Of a stretch of DNA of 64,000 nt, positions 32,303 to 43,963 are shown in pieces; the first letter of the stretch is position 1; each line of letters opens with the position of its first letter. Made by a program: the position numbers and the translations under genes. Source of the stretch: Amylostereum areolatum (taxonomy: Eukaryota > Basidiomycota > Agaricomycetes > Russulales > Stereaceae); assembly GCA_012932865.1 (NCBI GenBank), contig SAXG01000024.1, forward strand, positions 248,001 through 312,000, written 5' to 3'. The notes beneath the pieces are model-generated. The model was not told where the DNA came from. It did no database searches and was given only the letters and a program-made list of their open reading frames with translations.

Positions 32303-35300
32303 TTACCCCCCCTTTAAGATGCGCTTTCGCCTGGAGCGCGATGTTATCTGCAAGGGTAGATGCGAGAAAATCGTCAAAGGAGATGCCGAGGGAACGCACA
32401 GGGCGGGGTGCGTTTGGATGGCGTTTGTGGAAGGCGTCGATCATGTCGGTGACCTTTGAGAGCGAGGAGCGAGGGAGCCAGGTATTCTCGGAGTCAGGAT
32501 AGCCTGCCCACTTGACGAGGTATTGTATGCCTTTCTTGTTGCGGGTCGGCTTCGAGTCGATGGTGTCTTCAACGTCATATTCTTCTTCGTCATCAACGAG
32601 GTCAGGCGGCGGTTGTTCATAGTTTGGACCATGTGCCGTTGTCTCTTTGTACGCGGTGAGCAGCGAAGCATGGAAGACTGGGTGGATTCTCCACGTCTTC
32701 GGCAGCTTCAGGCGGTAGTTCACTGGGCTAATGACGTCAACGATCTCGAAGGGTCCAAATCGTTTGGCAGCAAGCTTAGCTTTCGGCCTCGTCGTCTTCA
32801 GGTTTTTGCCTTCGAGCCAGACCTTGTCTCCAACGGCGAACAGTGTCGATTTGCTGATCGTGTCACCATTGTAGTGCTTCATTAAGTCAGATGCGAGGGC
32901 AAGGCTGGCTTTGATCTCTTGTCGGACTTCTTCAAGTTGACGGAGGCGTTCTTCAACTGCAGGGACCTTTGAGGACGGGTTTACGGATGGGTACATCTTG
33001 GGGAGGAAGCCGTAGAGGACTTCAAAGGGAGCCTTTCCAGTAGCTGCGTGGGTGCGAGAGTTGTGAGAAAACTCGAAGAAGGGCAACCACTTCACCCAGT
33101 CGTCTTGACGGTAGTTGCAGAATACTCGCAGAAATTGCTCGAGGTTCTGGTTCTCGCGTTCGGTTTGGCCGTCTGTCTGTGGGTGATACGCTGTGCTGAG
33201 GGCGGACTTGATCCTGAGCTTCTCGTTGAGTGTACGCATCACCTGTCCAAATTGGGGTCCACGATCCGAGATGATCTTGTCTGCTAAGCCGTAGTGTCGG
33301 TATACCTTATCGAAGAGAATGTCGGCCGTGCCATCGCTGGTGATCTTCGTTGTACATGGGGTGGTAACCACCATCTTGGTGAGGCGATCGACCACGACAT
33401 TGACGGCGTTATAGCCTTCGCAGTCAGGGAGTTTGACAATGAAGTCGGTGGAGATGACGCCAAATGGTCGATCGGGTACTTCGTTTGGGATCATGTCGAC
33501 GTGGGGTCGGCTGCTCTGTGTCTTCATCGACTGGCAGGTTGCGCATCCTGCTACAAAGTCGCGGACAAAGACAAACATGCCAGGCCACCGATATTCACGA
33601 CTCACAAGCTCGTAAGTCTTGAAGCGACCGGGGTGTCCAGCCAGGGGCGATTCATGGTACATTTTGACAATGTCGCGTCGCAACTCGTCATCTGCAGGGA
33701 CATATACCTTTCCTCTAAACAGGACCAGGCCTTCTTCGTAGTTCCACTCTTGAAGGTTCTTGACGAGTGTACGTGGTCCGTTTCGTAAGATGGCGTCCAG
33801 GGCTTGAACGACCTCGATGTCCTTGGTTTTGCAGTCGCGGATACGTCGTCGGAGTTCGACATCACCGAGGGAGGTTACTGCTCCTGGCCTTGTTGCGCGT
33901 ACTTGGAAGTACTTGGGGTCAAGCAAGACGTGCTCCTTGTTGTCGTTTTCAACACCATCCTTGTGATCGGGTCGTCGAGACATTGGATCCGGGCGGTGGG
34001 AAATTCCTGGTTTATGAACAAGCGAGAAGTCAAATCGAGTGAGGAATAGAGCCCAACGTGCCTGTCGGCGGCTCAGCTTCTGTGCCGTCTTGAAGTGCTC
34101 CAGGTTCTTGTGATCTGTCTAGATTTCGATGGTGTCGGGGGCGCCTTCGAGGTAGTGGCGCCAGGCTTCAAGCGCACGGATGATCGCAAGTAGCTCCTTG
34201 TCGTAGATGTCGTAGTTCTGTTCCGGTTCCGAGAGGGCCTTGGACAGATATGCCACTGGATGCCAGTGACCGTCGTCGCCTTTCTGCGAGAGTATACCTC
34301 CAGTAGCAAAGTCCGAGGCATCGACTTCAACGAGGTAAGGCTTCTTTGGGTCAGGCATGACCAAGACGGGGGAGGAAGTAAACGCAGCTTTCAGTGCGTC
34401 AAACGCAGTTTGGCAGTCCGTCGACCAGTCCCATGTGCAGTCCTTCTTTGTCAGGTCAAATAGGGGTCGTGCAACCTTGGAGAAGTCCTTGATGAAACAT
34501 CGGTAGAAGTTGCCAAAGCCGAGGAAGGATTGCACATCTTTGACCGTTCGTGGTGTCGGCCAGTCCTGAATACCTGCTACCTTGACGGGGTCCATAGCGA
34601 TCGTGTCGTGCGAGATGATGAGTCCAAGGTATTCGACAGAGTCTTGTTCAAAGACGCATTTCTCCGGTTTGAGGAAGAGGTCATTGTCTTGCAAACGCTG
34701 CAGAACCTGCCGCACTATGGCACGGTGTTCGTCCATGGTGCGAGTGAACACCAAGATGTCGTCCATGTAGATGATGACCTTGCCCGAGTCGATGAGATCC
34801 TTGAACAGTTCATTCATCATTGCCTGAAACGTCGCAGGGGAGTTCATAAGCCCGAAAAACATCACCGTAGGTTCAAAGAGACTGCGGTTCATCTTGAACG
34901 CAGCCTTCCACTCGTCGCCTTCCTTGATGCGGACGTTGTTGTAGCCCCAGCGAACATCCATCTTGGAGAAGATCTTTGCACCTTTGAGGCGGTCGACAAT
35001 TTCAGAGATCAGTGGCAAGGGGTATTCATTCTTGACAGTGCCCTTGTTTAATTCTCGATAGTCCTGTACGGGACGCAGCTTTCCATCCTTTTTCTTCACA
35101 AAGAAGAACGGACTCGCCTGAGGTGACTTCGATGGGCGGATATAGCCCTTCTTCAGGTGGTCGTCGAGGAAGGTGTCGAGTTCGATCTGTTCGGAAGGTG
35201 AGAGGGGGTAGATCTTGCACGGTTTGGGTTCAAAGCCGTCTTTCATGTCGATAGCATGGTCCCATGGTCGTCGGTCAGGAAGTCGCTCGGAGGTTTTTTT

Positions 35301-36206
35301 GTCGAATACAGGCGCGAAGTCGCGGTACGGCGGGGGAACTAAGTCTTCAAAGGTTTGCGGGCACGCGTTCTCTTTTGAATGCTCTGCAAGCTCCTGCGCT
35401 TTTGTAAAGCCCGCGCGGATGGGTATTGCATCTGGATTAGGACCATCAGTTTCAGGGAGGATTCCGGCGCGGCGTAGTCCATTGATCTCCCAGTCTCGGA
35501 ATACCATGGGCCGCTCGTCGTCGTCTTCAGTGAAGAGGCGTGTGGGTAGAGGGGAGCGATGGACCGTACGGACGCGAACACCTTTGACTCTGCGTGCAGG
35601 AATAACATAAGTGGGGACTGGGGTCCAGGACACATATGTCGGCTCTGGGAAGGGATCGTCCATGACGAGAGGTGTCCTCGGGGTTTTACCTGCTTCAACC
35701 TTACGCTGTGATTGGACCGATGATGGTTTCCGTGGCTTGGTTGCGAGGTTCGTCACAGGAGGTTTGGACAGAGTGCACGAGGGAGGGCAGCGGAGCATGT
35801 CAACACGGTCTCGTTGCCAGTCTATGGTGGGATTGTGCTCGTCGAGCCAGTCTGTTCCAAGGATCATGTCATGATCGCCGATGTCGGTGATGAAGAACTC
35901 AGCTTCTTCCTCATGGTACGCCTTTGAATCTTGCGAGTATATCCGGATCCGCTGGGTCGTTGTGTCGCGTACCCAGCCCATGATGTTCTCGGTGCCGTCC
36001 ACATTACGCACGGGGAACGGGTTTTCTAGTTTTCTTGTGGTAAGCTTCTTGCGTTCAACAAAGCTTCGGTTCAGGATAATTCGTTCTGCGCCGCTATCAA
36101 GCAGCGCGTCTGCATTGATTTCTCTTTTGATAACTCGTCCGATCAGCTTGACCTTGAGTGTGATCGATGGTGTTTGCCTGTTCTTGGTGACGGTAGACAG
36201 ATACAA
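32235..36206 (-). pseudogene. gypsy-1 Pol (protease, RT, RNase H, integrase, chromodomain), one stop
   Basis: Frame from 36206 leftward: protease ALLDSGAERI, reverse transcriptase with YMDDILVF, RNase H, integrase zinc region (HESPLAGHPG then CATCQSMK), catalytic triad in ISTDFIV, IISDRGPQF and HPQTDGQTERENQ, then a chromodomain (EYDVEDTID...YLVKWAGYPDSENTW) that would guide insertion to marked chromatin. The frame is complete apart from a TAG at 34119-34121 in RNase H, where TGG (Trp before TDHKNL) is expected. With a single transition as the only lesion, the copy was recently active. Confidence 0.92.
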
Positions 36207-36319
36207 ACACGGGGGATACGATTACTCACAGGTATGCATGGATGATAATACAGCGAAACGATTCGACGATGATACCAAAAGTCCTTTGCCTCCACCAGAC
36301 GACGCGACTGGGGGGCGTT

Positions 36320-37084
36320 TCAAAAATCCTGCGATTCCAGGATGTCCTTCAACAGCGCTACTGCCTGCTCCTTGCCTTCCGCGTCCAGATCCTTCAGCTG
36401 GCGAGTGATCACCGCGATGGTTTTGGACGGGTCGGGAGCTGCTTTCGCAGTGGGTGGAGCCGTGCTTGTCAGTGGGGGAGGGGCCTTGGACCCAGTCTCT
36501 ACTGCGCCCACCCGTCGCGCGCTCGAGTCGCGGTTGGGGCAGTCGCGAGAGACGTGACCGGCTTGTCGACACATGAAGCACTTGCCTTCGCGCATCATCT
36601 TTGCGCGCTCGTCGTCCGTCAGCTTTGCAGGGCGGGTCGAGGTGTTGGTGAAGGCGCCGACTCGGCGCGACGAGGAGTCGTTGGTTGAACCGTTCGAGGT
36701 GAGCGCGACAGCCCCCTTGGACTGACTGCTCTTCCTCTCCGGGATCTCTTCGAGCCACTGGTGGTTGATGCGGCGGGTGCGCTCCTTCCACTCCGCGAGC
36801 TTGGTGGGGAACGGGTACGACCGGGCCACCTGCTTGCCGAGGTCACGCTGAAGTCCCTTCTTGAAAAAGTGGATTAGCGCCTCGTCGTCGTACGCTGACA
36901 TGGTTGCCAGCATCTCAAACTCGGTGATAAAGTCAGTGACGTCCCAGGTGGTCATCGCGAGCTCGTTGATCTTACGCTGAGCCTCTATCTTCGGATCGAT
37001 GGGCACGAAGTCTTTGCCAAACCTCTCGAAGAGCTCTTTGTAGGAGTTATAGTGGAGTGTTGGGGGCGTGGAGGGTGAATTCAA
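36320..37084 (-). CDS. gypsy-1 Gag
   Basis: About 255 residues ending ILESQDF. It contains a retrotransposon gag core (FGKDFVPID...WDVTDFITEFEMLA) and one CCHC knuckle CFMCRQAGHVSRDC. The start is unclear: the open frame begins at a TTG at 37084, and the capsid N-terminus is short compared with related Gags, so upstream sequence may have been lost or is joined by frameshift. Pol begins about 110 bp further in another frame. Confidence 0.8.
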   Translation of the reverse strand: MNSPSTPPTLHYNSYKELFERFGKDFVPIDPKIEAQRKINELAMTTWDVTDFITEFEMLATMSAYDDEALIHFFKKGLQRDLGKQVARSYPFPTKLAEWKERTRRINHQWLEEIPERKSSQSKGAVALTSNGSTNDSSSRRVGAFTNTSTRPAKLTDDERAKMMREGKCFMCRQAGHVSRDCPNRDSSARRVGAVETGSKAPPPLTSTAPPTAKAAPDPSKTIAVITRQLKDLDAEGKEQAVALLKDILESQDF

Positions 37085-37435
37085 GGTGTTCGAGATCTAC
37101 GTTGATGCACGTAGTGATCCGGACGTATAGGGCGAGGACGATAGTACCGTGATCCTTGTGCCACCTCCACTCGAAGATGCGGAAGTTGAGGCCGTGCACG
37201 GTCCAGGGATCTTTCTTGCAGAGGTTCTGTACGGGGACGAGGCAGTTGACGGTGACGGCGTCGGACCAAGGGTAGGGGAGTGGTGCGTCGTCGCGGGGGG
37301 TGATCGGCTTTCCGTTGAATGGGAGGAAGACCGGTGCGTTCGGGAGGTCCGTGGTGGGAGTTTTTAACGTCGTAGAGACGGCAGAGGTAGATGGAGAGAG
37401 GGGTGCGAGGTAGGCGTAGGGGTAGACTGTCCAGG
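37085..37435 (-). other. gypsy-1 leader with an open frame of unknown origin
   Basis: Between the 5' LTR and gag the minus strand is open for over 100 codons (around FNGKPITPRDD and WTVHGLNFRIFEWRWHK), ending in a TAA shortly after entering gag sequence in a different frame. It does not look like Gag and I recognise no family. It could be an extra ORF or a capture. Confidence 0.4.
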
Positions 37436-37855
37436 TGTCAGAAACGCAGTTTATGAGACCGATGAATCGCCTAAGTCGCGACGATGGGAGGAGCGAGAAG
37501 AAAATAGATTCGAGAGTGCCGGGGTCTAGGGTAGTGCAACGTGCGCTACAGTACCGTATGACGAGATGGACAGTCTAGGGAAAAGGGAAGAGAAACACTG
37601 TCCTTATATACAAGTGGGAACGATGGTGCGATGCAATGCAATAGTGGTGCGAGCGGGGGGAACAATAGGAAAGGAGTCATGGGGCGGAGGACAAAGGTCC
37701 GGAGCAGTGATGTCATAGATAAGGATGCAGAACCCCGCTCGGGAGTCCGGGCAATGACGTCGTTGAAGCATGTGATGCAAGGGAAAGTCATGTGCCGTGA
37801 CACGTCGCGTGTACGAGGTCTGCAAACAAAGAGAGAAATGGAGCGATCCATGACA
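37436..37855 (-). repeat. gypsy-1 5' LTR
   Basis: 420 bp, TGTCA...TGACA, three differences from the 3' LTR, all transitions. The minus-strand TATA box lies near 37613. Confidence 0.95.
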
Positions 37856-38552
37856 CTCGCCTTCCTCGTTGTCCTCTTCATCGGTGACGTCTATGTCGTC
37901 GTTCAGCAAGCGCGGGCTGGGGTATCCTGGGGCATCCAAGGCGGCACTGACCGGAGAGTCAGGTGGGCTTGGTGTGAGGGGGGGGATCGACAAGTCGAAA
38001 GGTCGAGGCGGAAGAATGGGCGGCGGGGAAAGGACGGGCGGTGGGGAGTCGAGGAGACTAAAGGATAGGTCGGGTGCTCGGGAAGGGACAACTTCTCTCT
38101 CAGGGGAGAGATCGAGGGACAAGTTTGGAAGCTGGCGAGAAAGGTTGACCAACTGAGGAGAGCTCACCACAGCGGGAGGAGGGGATGGGGCGGGGGTGCC
38201 AATGTCCAAGGTTAAGTCGACCATCCGTCGAAAAAGAGGTGGGGAGGGCGGCGGAGTGATGTCCATGTCTACGGCGAGATCAGCGGGATGGACGGCGCGC
38301 ACGCCTAGAAGCCATGGAACAGCGGGGGTGTCGCCCATGTTGATATCCTCATCGCCGAGGTCGAAACTGAGATCGGGCGCACGCGGCGGCATGACTCTGC
38401 GGCAAGAAAGTAAAATGGTGGGTACTAATGAAGGTCAGTTGATCCCGGGGGCCTGAGGGAGAAGACTCACTGGCCTGGAATTCAGGAGGAAGCTTTGATT
38501 CAACGTCGAAGAGAAGAGAGGGGGATGAAGGCACGTTGAGCGCCGTGAACAT
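37856..38552 (-). pseudogene. 5' part of cargo gene h4, cut by gypsy-1
   Basis: A first exon from an ATG at 38552 (or 38567) joins through a short intron (about 38393-38474) to an exon that includes MPPRAPDLSFDLGDED and ends at the gypsy border in NEEGE. It is Pro/Ser/Asp-rich with repeated PDLSF and NLSLDL motifs, typical of a disordered regulatory or adaptor protein. Removing the gypsy element restores an open frame into 31882. Function unknown. Confidence 0.62.
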
Positions 38553-38802
38553 ATGTCGGGGGGACAATAGAAAAGCGGACCTTAGTTCCGAGAAAGGGGA
38601 ACAATAGACTTACGGCGAGGTGACGCAATCGACGCGGGGAGATTAGATGTAGATCCGTTGGCGGGGGATCGCCACGAGGGACTTGCTGGTCGGAGTCTCA
38701 ACAACACGGCGAAGTTGACAGGATGCGACTTCTCGCCTTCGCCCACTTTAAACTACTCCGTCCAACTTCCCTCACGCGTCCTCGCCACTCCCGTCTCTCA
38801 CC

Positions 38803-41800
38803 ATGTCCGAAAATCTCCAAGCCAACCTCCGCGCCTTTCTGACCCCCCTTTCTGCCTCCCGCGCCGCTGCCGTCGCCGCCTGCTGCCCGTACCACGTCTT
38901 CACGGCGCTGCAAGGCAAGATGGCGTTGACACTCGCCGAGTACGCCCTTGCGCCGATGATGGACGAGCTGGTACGCTCCTCCGCCCTCCGCTCTCTGTCC
39001 CCCTTGCTCACTAGCAAAGCGTAGCGGATCGCGCGAGAGTTCGCCCCAAAGTCCGCCTTCTTTAGGTGGTTCCACCAAGCCATCGTCCAACCCGCCACCG
39101 CCGGCAGCCAAGTCAACATGGGTCACCTTGCCGACCTTTGGCGGAACTCCGCCTACCCCGGTGTCGTCCCGGAAGATGGAGGAGACCTTGGGCCGGAGGT
39201 CTGGTGGCCTGCGTATGGTGCGTCGCCTCCCCGCTTTCGCCGCACCTCGCTCTTACATGTCCGCCAGTGCACCTTCCGCTCGGCGTGTCGACCTCGACGT
39301 TTGCGGACCCTCCCCCCACCCTAGGCCCATCCACTGCCGTCCCCACCGCCATCCCCACCACCGTCCCCGCCGCCATCCCCGCCGCTGTCCCCGCCACCGT
39401 CCCGGTCCCTGCCTTCGCCCATTCCCCTCCACCCCTTTGCCCCGTCCCTCCCCCTCCCTCCCCAGCCACGCAGCCCCTACCCCCCGTCGACACACCCACG
39501 GAGGCCACAGGATCGGCGAAAACTCGGGGAGGGCGTGTCATCAAGAGCAAGAAGTATGTCGAAGTCATGGACGGCGACGACACTGACACGCCGTACGAGA
39601 TCCCGCCGCCCCCAAATGGAAAGAAGACGGCGAAGACGAAGGACAAGGCGGGCAAGGTCAAGACCGAGAAAAAGAAGAGTGGCGAAGACTGAGCCCCCGG
39701 CCAACGAGAGGACGCTGGTCCTCCCTCTCCTGCCGGGGAAGTACGCCCAGCTCACGAGGACCACGTGGGAGGAGGCCGACGCCCTCGACACCATGGAGCC
39801 CGCTCAGCAGTGGTCGAAATAGGCGCCTGATGCTGAGGCCTCGGAAGAGCAGGCACTCAGGATGGGGTTGCATCCCGCACACCCGACCACGCCTTGGGTA
39901 CGCCGTTCACCGTCCGTTTCCTCGTTTGGACTAACCTCCTCGCACAGGTCCATTGTGAGGGCTGCGTCGCCACCGGGCGAACTTGCTTCATGGGCGGGGT
40001 CGCCGGGCGGAAAAATGTGGCCTGTGTGCCCTGCTGGCACCTCAAAATGGGGTGCTCCCTCGCCAAGTTCGTCAATCACCTGGTGCCTTATGCGCCACAG
40101 GAGTGGTTCGGTGAGTCTGCCCCCCTCTTTTGTCCTTTCCTTCTTCACTAACATGTACCTAGCGAAAAATGTGCAGCAGGGCCCGGAGCCCCCACCTGTT
40201 CCCCTCCCCCCCATCCAGCATCTCCCCGCCCCCTGGTGGCCAATGCTGGCGATCTACATGACCCCGCGGCTGCGGTTCGAGCTCAGCGTGTGAGACGACA
40301 CTAGCGTCCAGTCGCCACCTGCGGACGATGGCTCTATCGTCGCTGGGGTGTGCGGCGCATCCACCATCCTCCGCCGAGGAGGCCAAGAGCGCGAGGGCCT
40401 TCCACCCCTCATCCCAATGCCCACCCGTCCCCAAGACTGCCGCGCCCCCATCCGCCATGAAGAGGCGGCCACGACGGATCTTGGCAGGCGGGCAACCGCT
40501 CGCCGGCCCATCCTCCATCATGCCAACAGGGAGGAAGATCCAAGTCCTCCTCAAGTCGGCGTCCCCGCCGGAGGCCGGGCCAGAGCTCGAGGCCATCACC
40601 AACGACCTGAGGGAGCTGTCCGTCGCCGAGGTTGACCCTCCCCAAGCCCCTTCCACCGTGGTCCCCGCTGCGGCTGCCGCTCAACGCCCCGCTCCCGCCG
40701 TCGCCGCCATAGATGTCGACAACGACGAGGAGCGCTCCCGCCCAGAGGGCGAAAGGGCGGTGTTGCGCAAGGCGAAGTCGCGCGAGCGGCAGGCGCCTGG
40801 TGTCTTCCAGCCCCGGAGCCCCCTACGTGCGTCGTGTCTCCCCCCGTGCTGCAATAGCTGACCTTTCTTTTTAGCATTGCCGCAGACCTTCCCTGCCCCT
40901 CCCCCTCCCCCCACCCAGGACCGAGTCGGCGGCGACTCCCTCAGCCGGCGAACATTCGGCGACCTCGAGCGGTCGCTGGACTTGTGCTTGGGGCTCGAGC
41001 GGTTGCGCGCGGACGCCGCGCACCAGGACGCCATGCGCCAAATTGCTGGTTTGCGCACAGCCGTCGAGGGTGTAGTCCCAGCCCTCATCGCCGCCCTCGA
41101 CAAGGGAGGGCTCCTCCCCACGCCGAGCTGGGGCCCGGTCGGTGACCTCACGCGCAAGATGACGCGGATGACCGCGTACATGGGTACCATCGCCCAAAGG
41201 ATGACGAACGTGGAGACAAGAGTCTTTGAGACTCTCCCTCTTCCCCCTCATATGGTGCCGTACGCCTTCGGCATGGAGCCCCCCCAGCAGGCGGCCTTCA
41301 ACCCTGGTCTCCCTCCCGCCATGCCCACCGTCCCTCCGGTCCCCCGCACCCCCAACCCTCGCCGCGGCTCGGTGGCATCCCAGGCTGGTCGGGCGGGTCC
41401 CTCTCAAGGCTATCGGGTGGTGTTCGCCGGCCATCAAGAGGCATTCATGGGCATCGGCGAGGCTCCGGACCTCGACGTGATCCATCAGATCGCGCTCGAC
41501 ATTCGGGGCAGAGCCAACTCAGCCGGCGTCGACTGGCAGGAGCTCCTGCATGAGCTTGGCACACCGTCGGTGAGCGGCGAGCGCATCCCTGGCGGCCATC
41601 GGCCCACCCCCTCCCCCTCCCTACATGACGGCACGCCCGCCATCAGCGCGATCTCCGCGCCAAGGGGCCAGGTTGTCCCCACCTGGCCGGACACTCTGCC
41701 TACCCTGCCTGGCCCCTCTCCCGCCCACGGCTTGGGGACGACCGGTGAGGTCTCCCCCTCCAAGCAGTCCCGCGCACGCCCGTCCACCTCCCCCGCCTCT

Positions 41801-42988
41801 CGTGCCCCTGCCCATCACGCCAACGGCTCGGGGGAGACCACCCCCACCCCGCCGGTCAAGCCCTCCGCAGTGAGGGCGACCTCGGTGATCTCAATCCGAG
41901 ACACCCCGTCACGGTCGCCCACTCCCCGGATGGCGTCCTCGACCCTCCTCAACCCTCCAGTCGGCGAGGAAGACATTGCGATGGAGGACGTCGAGCAGGG
42001 GGCAGAGGAGATGGAGATGGCGGACGATCCAGACGCCGATGAAGATGGAGGGGCTAGCCCCATTGCCGCCCTCGCCCCTGTTGCCGCCCCCGCCGCCTCC
42101 CCCGTCCCCGCCGCCGCCGCCGCCTCCCCCGCCAATGCCGCCGCCGCCTCCCCCGCCATCGCCTCCGCCGCTCCCGCATCTGCCTCCCCCGCCGCATCCG
42201 CCTCCCCTGCCGCATCCACCGCTCCCGCCACCACCGCTCCCGCGTCCGCCTCCCCCGCCGCCCCTTTCTTCCCCGCTGCCGTACGTCAAGCGGACAGTGC
42301 CCCCATGGCCGGCCCTTCTCGCAGTGTGCGCGTAGGAGGGCACGCTCGGCGCCGTGGTCCCTGGTCCACCGGCCACATCCTCTCTCTCGCACCCGGCGAC
42401 GTCGACACCGAGGAGGGCCAGACCCCCAGGCACTCCCCGCGGACCGCGCGCATCACCGTGCCAACCCCCTCCCTGCCCTGGTCCCCCATCTCGGCAGCAG
42501 CTCGAGACGCCGCCGAGGCTGTCGAGCTCGCCGCCTTCGACGAGGTGTGCGCTACGCGGGACAAGCGCAAGGACGCGGGCCCCGGCGACGACCTTGTCAC
42601 CCTCGACGCCGAAGCGGACACCGCCATGGCACGCTACAGGGCCGCTCGGCTCGCCATGTACGAGCTGAGTGAGGAGCACGCCGACCGCAAGGACGCCGAG
42701 CTGGAAGAGCCGGTGGCCCTCCCACCAGTCGAGGAGGCCGAGGAAGAGGCCGAGGAAGGCGAGGTAGTCGAGAGCGCGGCGTCGCTCAAGCGCAAGTCCG
42801 CCTTCGCTGGTGGCCCTCCCCCCAAGTCCGTGCGCACCAACGCCAGTGCCACTCGCCAGCATACTCGCAGTATGTCGGAGGCTCCCGCCAGTGGCTCGGT
42901 GGTTCGCGCTGCATCCGCCAAGCCGGCGAGCAGCGGGGGGCCCTCGAGGTCGACTGCCAAGCCGGCGAGCAAGGGCGGTAAGCGGTGA
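38803..42988 (+). pseudogene. cargo gene h5: cysteine-cluster protein with low-complexity tail, damaged
   Basis: Exons 38803-38970, 39025-39217 and 39268 onward join in phase; later exons include 39948-40110, 40163 onward and 40875-42988. Recognisable is a Zn2Cys6-like cluster (about 39954-40060: CEGC, TC, CVPC, GCS) of a kind common in basidiomycete element-borne proteins. The last 700 residues are Pro/Ala-rich, with an Ala-Ser-Pro tract (42060-42270) and a basic C-terminus. The frame shifts near 39685 and between 40294 and 40400, and stops occur at 39820 (TAG) and 40291 (TGA), so it seems inactive unless some gaps are introns I failed to see. It starts 250 bp from h4 in the opposite direction. 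Confidence 0.6.
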
Positions 42989-43963
42989 GCAGTGGGCGGT
43001 GGGCGGTGAGCGGTGGGCAGTGAGCGGTGGGCGCGCGCAGGTCGGTGTCGGCGAGGGGGATAGTGGGTAGTTTTTTGGGTTGTGGCTTGTAGTTTGGACT
43101 TCTGTTGGTTTGGTGCATTTGTTTCTTGGTTGATTTTTTCTTTTTGGGTTACATGGTTTTCTTGGGCGCTGTGAATAGTTTATTTTTGGTTGTATTTTGG
43201 TTTGTTTGAAATGATACATGTTTTCTTGAACCTCAAAGTCTGAATCCAAAGTGAAAGCATGAAGTCGTCTTGAAACTGTTGATGGTAAGTCTCGCCGGTC
43301 GGTCTCGCCGGTTAGTCTCACCGGTGCATCTCACTGGTGGGTGATGGACTTGCCGGCGGTGAAGCGCGTCGGCAACTCTCGCCGGTCCCACTCAGCGGTC
43401 ACAGTTTGTCATGCGTGGTGTACAGCGTCGAGAAGATCAGTGAGGTGGTGATTTGGAAATGTCGGATGTAGACGGGTAGAGAAATATATTTTCTTGAGAC
43501 TCAAGGGCTGAATAATAAGTCGACGTGTGAAGTCATCTCTGCAGCATTGATGGTGAGTATCGCCGGTCAGTTTTGGCGGTTAGTCTCGCCGGTGGGCTGG
43601 GGGATAAACTTGGCAGGGTTGAAGCTTGTGGGCGAGCATCGCCAGTCCCACTCAGCGGTCACAATTCGTCATACATGGTGAGGGATTTCCGGCGGGGAGT
43701 GGCCGGTGAGCATGGCCGGTGGGCTCTGGCGCTGGGTATGGCGGCGAGAACCCCTACACGTTCTGGACTGGGGAGGTATAGAGGTGTTGCTACCACGGCG
43801 GGGGGTGAGCAGGGTACGTAGGGAGCAGGGCGGGGGGTGAGCAGGGCGCTGAGCGTGGCCGGCGGGCCCTGCCGGTGGGTGTGGCAGCGAGAACCCCTGC
43901 AGTATAATAGGGCAGCGATTATCGTCGGCCGACCCCAGGGGCCTACCCCTGTCGTAACGGCTA
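42989..43963. repeat. right subterminal repeat region
   Basis: 42985-43030 has short repeats of GGTGAGCGGTGGGC. Two diverged copies of a unit of about 275 bp follow (near 43207-43433 and 43484-43700), each with TTTTCTTGA, a run of CTCGCCGGT motifs and CCCACTCAGCGGTCACA. A third short repeat (GTGGCCGGTGAGC to GCGAGAACCCCTRC) occurs at 43700-43765 and 43850-43905. No gene. Confidence 0.7.

Larger units (their letters stand above)
31883..37855 (-). mobile_element. gypsy-1: young chromodomain Ty3/gypsy element in gene h4
   Basis: 5973 bp bounded by 420-bp LTRs that differ at only three sites. The flanking bases CTCGC are identical on both sides, a perfect 5-bp target duplication. The order on the minus strand is LTR, leader, gag, protease-RT-RNase H, integrase with chromodomain, polypurine tract, LTR. 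Insertion splits gene h4 of the giant element, so it postdates that element's assembly. Confidence 0.95.

Noticed and set aside
37604..37855. Extension of the h4 N-terminal frame into the LTR as a real protein
   Set aside because: The frame simply continues into gypsy-1 LTR sequence after the insertion point.
41909..43321. Long minus-strand ORF with Gly-rich sequence
   Set aside because: It is the complement of the GC-rich Ala/Pro tract of h5 and has no independent coding signal.
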